Assembly (NCBI RefSeq): GCF_933775445.1
Contig: NC_065878.1
Coordinates: forward strand, 7,276,001 to 7,340,000
Direction: 5' to 3'
Source of the DNA: Argentina anserina
Lineage: Eukaryota; Streptophyta; Magnoliopsida; Rosales; Rosaceae
Length of the DNA stretch: 64,000 nt
In this document: positions 21,043-32,633 of the stretch, piece by piece
How positions within the stretch are numbered: the stretch's first letter is position 1
Layout of the letters: every line of letters begins with the position of its first letter
Made by a program: the position numbers and the translations under genes
Notes under the pieces: model-generated
Databases searched by the model: none
What the model saw: the letters and a program-made list of their open reading frames with translations, nothing else
What the model was told of the DNA's origin: nothing

Positions 21043-22837
21043 AAGATCCACTGATCCAGATGTAACTGAGAGGTAATTGTCTCTTGTTCATCACGTTTCT
21101 CTGTTTTTTTTTCCTCTGTTTATTATTTCATCAATACTGTACATGATATCCACTGTTATCCAATAAATTGTCTATAGAAACTATGCTCTGTTGCATGACT
21201 GTTTGTTCGATTAGAAATAATCATCATATTCTGATTTACAAGTTGAGACAATTATATTAATTGACGGAGTCTCCTTGTTTCTCAGCACGGTGGAAACAGA
21301 GATAGAGATAGGCTCTGAGTGATGAGTTCAGGACGCATAACCAAATTCTTGAGCTGCTCTTCCACAGTTAAGTCAGGTAGTTATATGCTATTTCTTACAA
21401 TCCGTTATCAGTTTACTTCTATCTTTTCTGCAATAATTATTGAATCGCTTTTGCTGGTCCTAGGAGACATGGCAAGTGTTACAGACTAAGATGTCTTCAC
21501 TATCTCAAGTCTAACGTACATGGAACGTGGAGATTTTTCTTACATGGAGATATAGCACGAGTTGAGTTTTCTTACTAATGCAACCTTATGGCTGGCATTT
21601 AATTTAGAGCAGGTACGCTGAAATTTTCTTCCGCAGATCTTTCTACTGTTAAACTCAACTTTGTTAAAGAACATGTAAAATTCCACAAGAATCAGCAATT
21701 TCCTCCTTCTGGGAAACAGTGTGACTAGAGGAAAATTTTACATGTACATGATTAAATAATAGCCGAGGAAGACCATGTAACGGCATGACTACAGCGCAGG
21801 CAGTCATTTAAAGCTCCTCAATTACACAGAAGAACTGGAGAAGAAGCACAGTACGGGCTGATCAAGTTCCTCATCACATCTTCCCTTTCTTCGGCAATCT
21901 TCAATACGGCTCGGTTCTATTTCTTCAAGTAAGAGGCAAGTTGAAAGCATTTTAACTTCTTGAACTCAGAATGGAACCATTTTTTTTAAAACCATATATA
22001 GGTGATGCATATGTGCACAGTCCTTGAAAGTGCTCTCGACATTGTAAGTTTCAGTATTTTAGCAGCTTATGATGAATGGGAATTAAACTATATTGATCTG
22101 TAAAGATGATTTTTTGCAGACATGTTGAAAGAGCACCGTTTTGGCAGGTCAGAGTGTCAAACCTCGGAGTAGCAGTGGATTATAAGAACATACAGTACGT
22201 CAAGTAACTTTATGGGATGCACAAATTGGTAAAAACCTTTAACTATGTAATATGTAATTCATACTCGTGTAATGCACTGTAAACAAGTTATCAGCTATGA
22301 ATCTGATATAGATAAAAATCTACCGTGCAGGCAATGTAGAAGCATAGAGACTCCAAAATTGGATCAGAGTTGTCAAGACTCAAGATTGTGGTGAATAGAG
22401 AATTAGAGATCAGCTGATCAGGTACTAATATTTAAGATAGATATAGTTGTGTAATAACGTACAAGGTTCATAAGTGTTTTAGATATGACTGAAAGGTTGG
22501 CATTTAGCTAAATGAGTGCAAGTCTTACTCGATCTTTTAATATCTCTATCCCGTTATTTTGAAATCAACGTTACACATGCCTTAGTTACTTGGAACACAG
22601 ACAAAACTATTACATCTGTTAAAAGATTATCCATTAATAGCTGTTCCCATCTCATTGTGTAAATCTCACCGTTAGAAACTTAGAATTACATGTGCCTTAT
22701 TCTGAAATTTACTTCTTGGCAGAAAAATAATAAAAGCTATGCTCAGCCCTCAAAGTTGCTGTGGCTGATATCCTCAAGACATGGCGATTATCTGGTATTC
22801 CTAACTCCTTATGCTTCGCAGTATGTCTCATTTCTTA

Positions 22838-22840
<3 letters not shown>
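21043..22840. other. 3' flank of the CNL pseudogene
   Basis: No coding region recognised. Several CAG acceptor-like and GTAAGT-like donor sites suggest the spliced 3' untranslated region often seen in RGA-type genes, but I cannot define exons. Copy 2 is 55787-57584. Confidence 0.3.

Positions 22841-22880
<40 letters not shown>
22841..22880. repeat. (TA)20 microsatellite
   Basis: A pure TA run, with a shorter run at 23209-23222 on the other side of the foldback element; the element therefore sits inside one original TA tract. Copy 2 is shorter by one TA unit. Confidence 0.9.
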
Positions 22881-22882
<2 letters not shown>

Positions 22883-23207
22883 CCACTTCAGGTGCAGACG
22901 TCCGCACCGTGCGGATTCGCCGATTCCGGCGACGGCATGTCGTAACGGCGCGGCGGACCAGCATAGCCGCACTACCCACCTCCCGGCGATCCCGTCTATG
23001 TCAACCGGAGCTCTATCGGCGACCCATGGCGGCCGGAATCTGCAAAAATCAAATTTCTAAGTATATTCCGGCGATTTCGCGATTCCGGCTGCCGTGGGTC
23101 GCCGATGGAGCTCTGACCGGCACAGACGGGACCGCCGAAAGGTGGGGAGTGCGGCTGTCATGATCCGCCCCGCCGTTGCAGCCTACGTCCGCACCTGAAA
23201 ATTCTCT
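22881..23207. mobile_element. GC-rich foldback element
   Basis: Two arms of roughly 145-160 bp are inverted copies of each other around a short loop near 23043-23068. The tips share TTCAGGTGC[A/G]GACGT (22887-22901 and the complement at 23185-23199). Inner arm blocks such as AGCCGCACT...CCCACCT and ATCGGCGACCCA match on both sides. The element is strongly GC-rich against an AT-rich background. It has no coding capacity. Long terminal inverted repeats suggest a Mutator-like or foldback MITE; the target duplication cannot be read because the site is (TA)n. Copy 2 is 57623-57949. Confidence 0.8.
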
Positions 23208-23800
23208 TATATATATATATATCTCCTGTACGAATACCTTTATGTATCATCTGTACACAAAAATCAAACTGTTTTTATGAGCAGGCCTGGGTGCCTAAAG
23301 GAATTTGAGTATCGTGTTGCTGATTAGTTCTAAAGTAAGTGCTGTGGTGTTTTATAGTTCCTTAAATTAAAGAAAGTAGATTTAATCGCATCTTGGATCT
23401 TAGTTGACAGATCTTGTATCTAGTTGACTGACCATTATAGTTGCTATTAGAGTCATTCCTGGATTCATGCTCAAAGATGCCTCAAGTTTTCAGCCAGTGG
23501 ATATATCCCAAGATGTTGTACGTCAGGTTGAATCAAACTTTGATTAACCACTTATATACATCTTTCCAAGCAAGAATATGTAGTGTTATGTAGTATAGAA
23601 TCATCATGGAGAATTGAAACTTACCAAGATTTATGTATAGGCTAAACAGAAGCATAACTGGGAATTGAAAACAAATCAGGTTTTGAAGTTGTTCTAGATG
23701 GCAGCGGATCGGTGTGGTTCTAGAAACGGAGCAAAGGTAAAGAAGAAATTAATGGTAACTTGATAAAATAATGTTAATGTTATACATCATCATTGAGAAG

Positions 23801-23953
23801 TAAATTTGTCACCCATTCTTACTGTGCCACCTTATGCCCACCTCACAAATAAATGTCAAGTGTCTTTTATAATATCTATTGTTATAAATTTGTTGAGAAA
23901 AATGACACTTGGCATTTGTGAGGTGGTCACAGTAAAGGTGAGCGGCAAATTTA
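23801..23953. mobile_element. MITE with TA flanks (hairpin, ~150 bp)
   Basis: The left arm AATTTGTCACCC, TTACTGTG, CCACCTCACAAAT, TGTCAAGTGTC pairs with the right arm (GACACTTGGCATTTGTGAGGTGG, then CACAGTAA, then GGCAAATT). The flanks are TA on both sides, which fits Tc1/mariner (Stowaway-like) insertion, though the tips are not the canonical CTCCCTCC. Copy 2 is 58543-58695. Confidence 0.7.
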
Positions 23954-24154
23954 TTTCCTTATCGCTGCATTAATATAACTTGATTAACTTTATTGCTAGT
24001 TTCTTATTTCTACAACTGTCTAAACATAAATTTAATTGCAGCCTGGGCAATGATTCAATCCTGATTAATGTACTCTGTGTGCAGGAGGACACATCGTTAA
24101 GCTGTGGTACACTGTCCGAAAGTCTTGTATCATTTTGACTATTGATGTGTTCTT

Positions 24155-24170
24155 ACACTTCCAGAAGTAC
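24155..24170. repeat. SINE target duplication, left
   Basis: ACACTTCCAGAAGTAC, repeated with one mismatch at 24538-24553 (ACACTTCCAGACGTAC). Copy 2 is 58897-58912. Confidence 0.85.
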
Positions 24171-24537
24171 AACCACGGAATGTGGTGTAGTGGTTTCTAA
24201 CCGCGACAACTCTTTGACCAGGACTTAAATGTGCATTGGTCAGGGATTCGATCGTTGACAAAAGCATTACACACTCCAGTGTGTCTGATGGGCCTATTGT
24301 AGCGAAAAGATCAGCCGTGTTGGGCCACTGGAGGCATTACTGTGGCCTAGATTGGAACCATTTCACATGGGCCCCATCAGGAATTAGTCCCATGTCAGAG
24401 AAAATACCTTCAGTTGTGGGGATACCCTGATGTTCTGGTTATAGAATGACTCTGCTCGCGCTCGTAAGAGTCACATGAGACTAGGGGCCCCATGTCAGTG
24501 GGTATGGTTCCTTACCGTGAAATAAAATAAAATAAAA
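24171..24537 (+). mobile_element. tRNA-derived SINE, full length (367 bp)
   Basis: The head carries a Pol III A box (TGGTGTAGTGG, 24183-24193) and a B-box-like GATTCGATCG (24245-24254) at tRNA spacing. An unrelated body and an A-rich tail (AAATAAAATAAAATAAAAA) follow. The whole is flanked by 16-bp target duplications with one mismatch, the mark of LINE-mediated retroposition. The family name is unknown to me. Copy 2 is 58913-59279. Confidence 0.85.
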
Positions 24538-24553
24538 ACACTTCCAGACGTAC
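24538..24553. repeat. SINE target duplication, right
   Basis: ACACTTCCAGACGTAC, following the A-rich tail. Copy 2 is 59280-59295. Confidence 0.85.
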
Positions 24554-24619
24554 AGGTACGAAGATTTTAAAACCCCACTGACTATTGACTGCTACTTTTC
24601 GAAACCCTATAGTATTAAG

Positions 24620-25206
24620 CAATGGTCTAAATATCGGTTTTGGCATCATATCGGTCGAGAGGTAAAACGATATATCGGGAGATATATCGGTTTTATCGGA
24701 TTTGCTTATTTTCAATAAAATTTATAAAATTATACTTCAATATGTACCAAATAAACTAAAAAACGGTACTAAGTAAACTAAAGAAAATAAATACTTGATT
24801 TAATGAAAATTAAAATACACTAACGACATCTAATAATAAAAATAGGTATTAAAGAAAGATTATTTAGACTTGAAATTCATCAGATATATTTAAAAAATAT
24901 ATAAATTAAAAATATATATGAAAAAATGAAAAAAAATATAATTTTTTTTTAAAAAAAGAGAGGAAATAAATATTAAAAAATTAAACAAAAATATAAGTTT
25001 TTTTTTAAAAAAGAGAGGAAATAAATATTAAAAAATTAAACAAAAATTGAAAAAAAAAAATCAAAGTTTGACCGATATTTGACCATTGACCAGCATTTTT
25101 GCGTTGACCGATAAATTTTGACCGATATACTCTTATCGTATCGGATTCGAAATATCAGCGATATATCGGGAATATATCGGCGATATCGCCGATATTTCGA
25201 ACAGAG
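24620..25206. mobile_element. hAT-like non-autonomous element (587 bp)
   Basis: A perfect 8-bp duplication, GTATTAAG, lies at 24612-24619 and 25207-25214, the length made by hAT transposases. The tips are imperfectly inverted (CAATGGTCTAAATATCGG against CTCTGTTCGAAATATCGG). Both ends are dense in ATATCGG / GATATATCGG motifs in opposite orientations, likely sub-terminal transposase sites. The middle is AT-rich with an internal ~65-bp tandem duplication at about 24940-25050. No coding region. Copy 2 is 59362-59948. Confidence 0.8.
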
Positions 25207-25214
25207 GTATTAAG

Positions 25215-26216
25215 ATATGACAATTTCCGTCTGCGAACATCTTACTAAATGTAACTTCACGAATCTAATTTTAGGAGAATCTCATGTCTGCTTAATCTTT
25301 GAATTTTTAGCGCAACCTAATTTTAAAGATATTGGTGCATAGCTGGAAAAATTAAATGTGATCTTGATAAAAAAAATGCATTTTGTCTGCAGGCCTTGTC
25401 TGAATCAGTGATGCACTAGCAAGGAGAACTGTGCAGTATTCTTTCCATCCATGCCATTTCATGATTAGTGGATGAGGCTTACCTAAACTAGGTAATGTCT
25501 TATTTGAAGGCTTGAATTTCTACTTGCCAGATAGTTTTCATATAAAAAGTAATGTCATTAGATTATTTGATTATATGATTTCCATGGATTTTCTCATCTT
25601 ATTGGGGCTGAAATATTTAACACAGCATGGAAAAAGAAGGGGAGAGCGTGGGTCGACTCACACTGAGAAACTCATCAAAAGGACAGATGATGCTCGATGA
25701 GGCCATGAGGGTACGTTGTGGCTCAAAACAGCTTGGACCTGATGAATTTAAGATTAAAGTTGAAAAATTCCCTGATCCAGTGGAATCAAATTCAGGAAAA
25801 AGTTCGTAAATGAGAGGAAGAACAACATGATGAGAGCAAGTCGCCAAGTCCCCTGTCCTCATGAAAGAAAAATCTAAACCTGCCAGCATTAAGGACTTCC
25901 TCTTACTGCCCCCCATAAACTCTTTAAAGAGAGATGCTTCTCTGAGAGATTTTAGTATCTAATTGGGAAGGGTTGACAGGAATGATATTACCTAGGTCGT
26001 GGAGCGGTTTATGATTGTACTCTTGTTCATTAGTGGAGTGCTCATCACATTATGTTGTAGACTAATACGACACCCCCCCCCTTGAGCAGTTGACTGATAC
26101 GTACGGCGTCGCGAAAAGCGGCTTGTGTTGCTTTACTACACAGTTATGTTGTCGAAAGGGACGTGGAGAACTGGAGAAGATGAGGCGTTGATGCAGAAGC
26201 TTGGAGGGGTGGCCGG
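25215..26216. other. Intergenic, no gene recognised
   Basis: An open frame of 60 codons at 25627-25809 matches nothing I know. A poly-C run at 26070-26080 differs by one base between copies. Copy 2 is 59957-60959. Confidence 0.3.
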
Positions 26217-27082
26217 GTGGGGCTGGTGGTGAACCGTGATTTGTATAATGAGATGGCCACGTCACAGTTTGGGAAGGTACCGCTTGTAGTAGAGAAGATG
26301 AGGAGTAACAAGATACAGCTGACTGTTTTATGGTATAATCTTTGGATGAATGTATGTGCGAAGCTGTCTGAGGTTGAGAAGGATTATAAGGAAATGATGA
26401 GTGATGAGAATGCTCAGATTGGATGGAGCCCTTTGTCGACTTTAGCTGGTATTTAGCTATATGAATGTAGGTATTGTGGAGAAAGCCATGTTGGCTCTGA
26501 TAAATGCGGAAGAGAAGCTTTCTGACTGTAAGCCTCTTGGTTATTTCTTCCTCATTAAGCAGTGTACGTCGTTGAAGAGTAACGAGTATGTCCTACGACT
26601 TTGGGAAGCTAGTAAGGGAGTAGCAGGGAGGATTCCGAGTAATAATTACATGCAAATATAGTGTTGTGCTTGGTGAAGCTAGGCGATATTATGGAAGCTG
26701 AGAGGGTTTTTTCAGGGAAGGGGAGTGCAATTGTTTTAAGTATGATGTTCGAGTCTCTAATGTCCTAGGTGCATACATGCGGAATGGGATGATGGTGAAA
26801 GCCGAGTCATTACACCAGTAGAGGCGGTTGCCCCAATTATAAGAATTGGGAGATTCTTATGGAAAGGAGACAGCAAAACACTAGTATAAGAATTAGAGAT
26901 AATTCATGACTTGGGTTTTGCAAGTTTACCATTATACAAATCTGCTGAGAATGCACAATTCTACTATAAGGTCGGCTTCTCACATCCTTAAATGGTGGGG
27001 AAGGACGAAACTGAGATGGATGATGAGAATTGTGCTCTTGTCCACACTCGATGTTTGTAAGCAGTTGCTAGGCCCTTTATGA
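26217..27082 (+). pseudogene. P-class pentatricopeptide-repeat pseudogene
   Basis: Successive pieces in shifting frames follow a P-class PPR protein of the mitochondrial At4g02820 type (RNA-binding, organelle transcript processing). They are KVPLVVEKMRSN, YNLWMNVCAKLSEVEKDYKEM and IGWSPLSTLAGI (26217-26456), then YMNVGIVEKAMLALINAEEK, KPLGYFFLIKQ and VLRLWEASKGVAGRIPSNNY (26460-26661). VKLGDIMEAERVF, KYDVRVSNVLGAYMRNGMM and KAESLH follow (26662-26820). The C-terminal part reads IHDLGFASLPLYKS, a frameshifted segment, then NCALVHTLDVCKQLLGPL and a stop at 27080-27082. A short insertion near 26456 breaks the frame at LAGI/YMN. The N-terminal targeting peptide and first repeats are not recognisable. 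Confidence 0.85.
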
Positions 27083-27728
27083 ACATATAGTTTATGATGA
27101 CTGCATTTTGGGTCTTTTGATCTTCCCGATACTTGCAATCACCAGACAAGATGCTTGTTATGATGTTTGAAGATACCAGTTCATGTGCATGGTGGTATGC
27201 CCTTAGCAGAGTCACTAGTTATACCTGAATACCTTTTTAACAAGACCTGGAAGAAAAATCCAATCATGTTGGAAGATCCCTATGAATGAGCTCAGGAACG
27301 CTTCTCGTCCAGATTTGCTGACGAGAAGGTAATAGCACAAAGCTAAGTTGCAAAACCATCACAACTTTACGGTATGGACTAATAACATTCGTCTAGAGAG
27401 AATCTGAAAAGTGGACTTGGGGAAAAGCAATTATTTGGGGGTGAAAGTATTGGCTACAAAGCCAATAAAAAAAAGAGAAAACATAGGCTTTGTAGACATA
27501 GCATCTAGGCGGATAGGAGTATGCGCTAGAATGGTTTGAGGAGATCGCAGGCGTAAATCTATTTGATACCGAGATGATACCTCTCCTTGATGCATGGTCA
27601 GAAGAGTGAGGTTCTACCACCTCAAGATAAACTACTGGGGCAAAAAGGTCTTCACAAGATTTTGACTGGAGGATCAAGTTGAAGAACTAGTACACAGATC
27701 AAGAGCAGGCTGAATCTGGTTATAAAGT
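27083..27728. other. No gene recognised
   Basis: A 94-codon minus-strand frame at 27393-27677 resembles nothing known. The stretch may be decayed PPR 3' flank. Copy 2 is 61826-62471. Confidence 0.3.
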
Positions 27729-28051
27729 GGTTAGTAGCTACTGCTCAAGAACATCACACAATTTCAAACCTACTGTAATAGTCAGCACTTCAAGCAAATA
27801 AATAAAACAGCAGCAAATTTGAAGCCGCTGAATGGTGCAGCCGTCTAACCTAGTATCATACTATTTAAGCAATATGCCTGTTGCAAATGCCTAGTAACTG
27901 CTGCTCAAGAACTTCAAACAGATCTTAAAATTAAACCTACTGTGCTAGTCAACACTTCAAGCAGATAGAACAAATAACACTAAAATTGAAGCAACTGCAA
28001 GGCACAACCCCTAACCTATGATACTATTTAAGCAATATGCCATTGCAAATG
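27729..28051. repeat. Two diverged ~161-bp tandem repeats
   Basis: The units 27729-27890 and 27891-28051 both run from a TACTGCTCAAGAAC or TGCTGCTCAAGAAC motif to TACTATTTAAGCAATATGCC, with about 75-80% identity by eye. Copy 2 is 62472-62794. Confidence 0.7.
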
Positions 28052-28387
28052 CCTGCACTCCAATATTCTTCAAGAATTCATAGCAAAAGCATTAGCTAAA
28101 AGAGTTAAAACCACATGCTGCTAGCAAAGAAAACTGACAAGGGAGCTCCACTGTAGGTCTTAGAAAAGATTGTTTAAGGTTTGATCAGGGGATGGCCTAG
28201 ATGGTTATGCCAGTACCAGAATAGTAATTCTTTCCCCTGTGACATATGAGCACTTTATCTGAACACAGGCTTTCAATTTTGATATTAAATCATCATACAA
28301 TAAACCAGGGGAGCCCACCATCCGGCTAAATCTCACTAATACGATAACACTACCAAAATCATCCTACACAATCAATCAAGATGAAAT

Positions 28388-28900
28388 CACAGGAATATCT
28401 AACAAAAGCCTCATTGGATTACCCAATCGACAACAAAAATAAACTACCCCTGAACTCCACAACATATTTGCATCATTTGTCTCAAAATTCTACTTTTACA
28501 ATAACACTATCAATGCAAAATCCTACACAACCTACCAATCTGAAAACACAAAGGATTATCTAACAAAAGCATTATTAGATTATCCAGTCGGCCACAAATT
28601 GTCTGCCCCTGAATTCTACTTATACAAACAAAAATACTACACAGATAACCAAGCTAAGAACACAAAGGAATAACTATCAAAAGCATCACTGGAATATCTA
28701 ACAGAAGAATAGTTATTCTGCACTAGACCAAAATAACTATCCTTTCCCCAATCACATACGGGCACTCTGTCTGAAATAGAGGGTTTCGATATATGAAATC
28801 AGCCTCCAATAAACTAGTGAAGTCCTCACTATCCATTTATATTATATTTATACGATAACAATACCAAAATCCTACACAACCAACCAAGCTAAAAACACAA
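28388..28900. repeat. Diverged repeats around ATCTAACAAAAGC
   Basis: Units beginning near 28391, 28551 and 28665 share ATCTAACAAAAGCNTCATT, CCCCTGAACTCC or CCCCTGAATTCT, and ATCCTACACAACC. Copy 2 differs by an 11-bp insertion (near 63382) and a small indel near 63158. Confidence 0.6.
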
Positions 28901-29816
28901 CCAACCAACCAATCAATCACATGTATAAAGCCTTCAGTATTGCGAGGAATATCCAACTTTAGGATACATCATACATGTGTAATTGGCATGATAAAGCTGA
29001 AGTGATGCTACAAATTATGTTTTAGCAAATACCATTCTATTAGGCTGATCTTCATGGAAGTTTAAGGGAAAGCGAAAAAGAAATTTAAGATTTCCTTTGG
29101 CATTTCAACCCTTTCAATAGTTCAAATTTCTTTTAGTTCGTATTCCAGAACCAAGTCTACAGTAAATGACAAAAGATACGTAGAAAAGAAAAGGTAAAAG
29201 TTAGATAACATAGAGACAGTGAGGGTTAACAAAGACCACAACAGTATCCCATACATTATTGCCTCAATGCGGGCTATATTGAAACCTGAAGTTGGGAAAT
29301 CCCTAGAGTGGCAACAATCTTATCAAAACAGGTAACAATAAACCTAGTCATAATGGAAGAAAGAACACAAGTTCATTTCTCTTAAATCAAATAAACAGAC
29401 CAAAACATGGATAAAATGGAGTATCCTCACTGTCTAATAGACAAAAGGATATGAGATAACAAGTTGTAATGACACCAGCAAAATAAAGCTAGAACCAAAG
29501 ATACTAAGAACTAAGAAATCAAAGCTCACAGCTAGCCTTCACAATATAGATTAAGGAACTAAAATAATAGTAAGAAAATAACAAAATATAGCAACCCTAA
29601 TTGATCACAATATAAGGCCAGAATAAACAGAATCTAATTCCAAGTATTAAGTCACTAATTTGTAATTCCCAGCTTGATGAACAAATAACAACGCAATACA
29701 CAAACCATATAACCAATATGCAGCTCATTAGCATGACTAAGAAATTATGTGTATCATGGGGTTTTTATCATCACTCATCAGGATATCACACACAAGTTGG
29801 ACAAAATTACCATGAA

Positions 29817-30750
29817 CATGCAACAATCTTATTAATATGAGCTATAATCTCAACAGTACCTGCAACACTCCAGCCTCAATGCATTCTTTGTTAAAACCTC
29901 AAGCTGACAAACACACTTGAGTATTGACATATCAAGGATGCCAATAAAAGATCATTGTATTTCTTAAATACTAAATTTTCATGCTAGCTTTGGAATGTCA
30001 GCGGCAACTACTTTCAGATAGCAATTCTGAATACTCTTTCGAGTTCATTGGTTTAATAACTTTCTATCTCTCTAATAATTCTTGGGTCAAATACCCTGGT
30101 AGCTGCCTGTAACAATCAACTCGAAAGCAATTAAATGTTGGGACAGGGTCAAACATATCTCGAAAAAAGATGGCAACATTATGGCAGAGGTCAAATACCC
30201 ATATGGCAGTGTATATCACATATTCATTAAATTTATAGGCTGAGTGAAGAGAGAAATCAGGCAGCAATCTTTCTAACGTGAACATGCAACAATCTTACTA
30301 ATATGAACATGGAACGATTTCAGCCATATCTCCAACACTAGTGCACAAATGTATTCTTCTTGGACCTCAAGCTGGGCAAAATCCCTCGAGTTTAGTTGAC
30401 ATTCCAAGGATGCCAATTGATTTGCATACTGCGTTCAATCTCAGTGGCAACCATTAGAGAGACCAATTACTACTTCTCTTTCCAAGCTCAATAATATAAA
30501 ATCATTGTATCTCTCTAGTAACAAATCTTATGTCACCCTTGGAATGTCAACAGCAAGCATTTCAAAAGAGCAATTTCGAGTACTTTTTCTGTGCAGCAAG
30601 CCAACAACAATATTTTTAAAATGAGCAAGCAACTGTTTCAATCATATATTCAACACTATTGCATGATGTGCATCAATTCATTCTTTCTTAAAACCTCAAG
30701 TTGGGCAAAATCACTTGAGTTTAGTTGACATTCCAAGGATGGCACAGATT
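29817..30750. repeat. Three diverged ~400-bp repeats
   Basis: Related blocks start near 29817, 30281 and 30655. Shared landmarks are GAACATGCAACAATCTTA, CCTCAAGCTGGGCAAAAT or variants, GTTGACATTCCAAGGATG and TTCAATCTCAG. No coding content. They probably lie in the first long intron of the minus-strand transcript that starts near 31670. Confidence 0.6.
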
Positions 30751-31287
30751 TGTGTATACTGCATTCAATCTCAGGGGACCAACTCCGACTTATCTTTCCG
30801 AGCACAATGAATAAAATCTTTATTCTCTAACAAAAAAATCTATAATGTCTGCAACAACCTTTTACTGGGACAATACTCTTTTCTGAGTTGTGTAATACCC
30901 TTATTCCTTTGGGTCAGATACCCTTAATTTAAGGGAACAAAAGGCAGCCAGTCTTGACATAATTGTCACCGAATATCAGTTCCTTGGGTAACAGGGTCAA
31001 ACATATCCGAAATCAAGATATCAACAATCAAAATCCCTCAGAAACTAATGCCCGATTTCGACACAAATAGAATGGAAATTGATACTTCAACCCCCAACAA
31101 AATTAGAAGGAGCACCAATTCCTTTCAATTGTGCCTCTCCGATTACTAAACCTTTCATCATTGGGATTATATATCATGCCAAAACCAACATCAACCACAT
31201 AAACTTTCTATGTATCAAGCAAAGACAAATCAAAGCCAACAAGCAAAAGAATGAACCCTAAAAACCATTGAGTGAGGCAATTCTTAC

Positions 31288-31690
31288 TTTTCCGCAATTG
31301 AAACTGCGACCTCCGATTTGGTTCGTCACCCAACGCGAATTCAAAGTTACCGATTCGAATCACCACATCTGAAATAGAATAAAGCAAAAAAAAATCAGCG
31401 TCTAAACCCTGGATTGCTTACAGGTTTGGGTTGAATTGATAAAGAAAAACCAACGGAAATCGAAAGAGAAGAGAGGAGAACTGAAGAGAAGAAGAGAAAA
31501 AAGGAAGCTTTAGAGTCTTACCATGCGGTGGTGAACCAGACCCAAATCGAGCTCCGGTATTCAATTGAGAATTTCAGGAGTTTGGGTGGTACCTCTCTCA
31601 AACCATCAAGTAAACTCAGAGAGAGGAAACCCAAATTTGAAATTCGAAATTGAGTGAGTGAGAGAGAAAGGGGAAGAGACTATATATATT
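31288..31690 (-). promoter_or_regulatory. Promoter and first two exons of an unidentified gene
   Basis: Minus strand. A TATATATA box at 31681-31689 is followed by a CT-rich leader. Exon 1 ends at 31522 in a strong donor (GCATG/GTAAG). Exon 2 runs 31368-31288 between TATTTCAG and a GTAAG donor. Exon 2 is 81 bases and has an open frame (VVIRIGNFEFALGDEPNRR) that no upstream ATG in exon 1 reaches, so these are best read as 5'-UTR exons of a gene whose coding part I cannot find. Copy 2 would fall outside the window. Confidence 0.45.
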
Positions 31691-32633
31691 TTACATACAA
31701 AACAATGTCGGCATATAACGGGCTGTTTTCAAAAGTTGATGTAAATGGCTTTTCTTTTTTGAGTATTTCTAATAATTTAGGAAAAAAGAAATTTAGTCAA
31801 CTTTGAATTACTTGACAAAATCATTGAGTTTTAACAAATATTTGAGATAGATAATAATGCACCAAATTATTAAGGGAATGACAAATTTGATTTTGAATGG
31901 TGCTGGGTTTGTGGTTGTGAAGTTAATAGTAAGTTTTTTTTTCTACGCTCTTTTATGTTCAATACTTCAATAGCATATGAAAATAAAAACCATCGAGTCT
32001 CTAAAAATTTATTGACCAACCTGATTGTACTCAGAATGGTGTTGCCGTGTTGCGCTGTTATTGATGATTACTAGCTCCTTCAAATGTTCTTATGTTCAAT
32101 GTTAACTAAAAACTTAACTTGCATTCTATTTTTAACTATTTCCCTAAACACATGATGCTGCAGCTACATCTTCAATTCTTCATGATACCGAAAAACAAAA
32201 CAATCTTGTAATTGTTTAAGTTCCTTTTTCTTTTTCTATTTTTGTGAAATGAATCATGTGATTTTCCTAATGTGAATATATGGATTTAATCTCATATGTT
32301 GAGCATTTATCATGTGCTATGTATTTATTTTCAGCATGTTAATTCACGTCACTTCCAGCTCTTAAAAGCTATTCCTCAACCGAGCAAACCTCTATATCAA
32401 GACACCATACATGTAACTAGTCAAGATAAACGGTAAACTAAAAATCATGGGGCTTAATTGTGCCCACTGATCTATATCAGGAGAAACTGTTTCTGCTGAG
32501 AAGCCCGAATGCGTCCCAAGAATAAATGCCCCACATTTCTCATAGTCCCTTTCTCATATGATTTAAACCAAAATGTACATAGTAAGTGGCCGGGGAAGAA
32601 TGATAAATACTTTACACAAGACAACAATAATAC
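31691..32633. other. AT-rich intergenic DNA
   Basis: Nothing recognised. In particular I looked here for the exon expected downstream of the PUR7 fragment (the IHTPDSSRYW block) and did not find it. Confidence 0.4.

Larger units (their letters stand above)
1..29247 (+). repeat. Copy 1 of a ~34.7-kb direct duplication
   Basis: Reading the window against itself shows that this stretch recurs from 34537 onward in the same order and orientation. The offset between copies grows stepwise: 34536 at the left, 34688 after a 138-bp deletion and a smaller indel near 1285-1335, 34686 through 9.2-15.4 kb, 34746 after repeat-unit changes in the solo LTR, 34742-34744 through the CNL and MITE region, and 34753 at the end. 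About two dozen differences fall in the first 1.33 kb; I saw none between about 1340 and 6740; sparse SNPs and indels follow. The true left border lies before the window. Confidence 0.97.

Noticed and set aside
22690..23060. Open frames of 60-122 codons across the foldback element
   Set aside because: They run through (TA)n coding for Tyr-Ile repeats and then GC-rich inverted repeats, and they change length with the microsatellite.
24171..24260. Functional tRNA gene
   Set aside because: The A and B boxes belong to a SINE head. The sequence does not fold into a full tRNA with paired acceptor stem, and an A-rich tail and target duplications follow.
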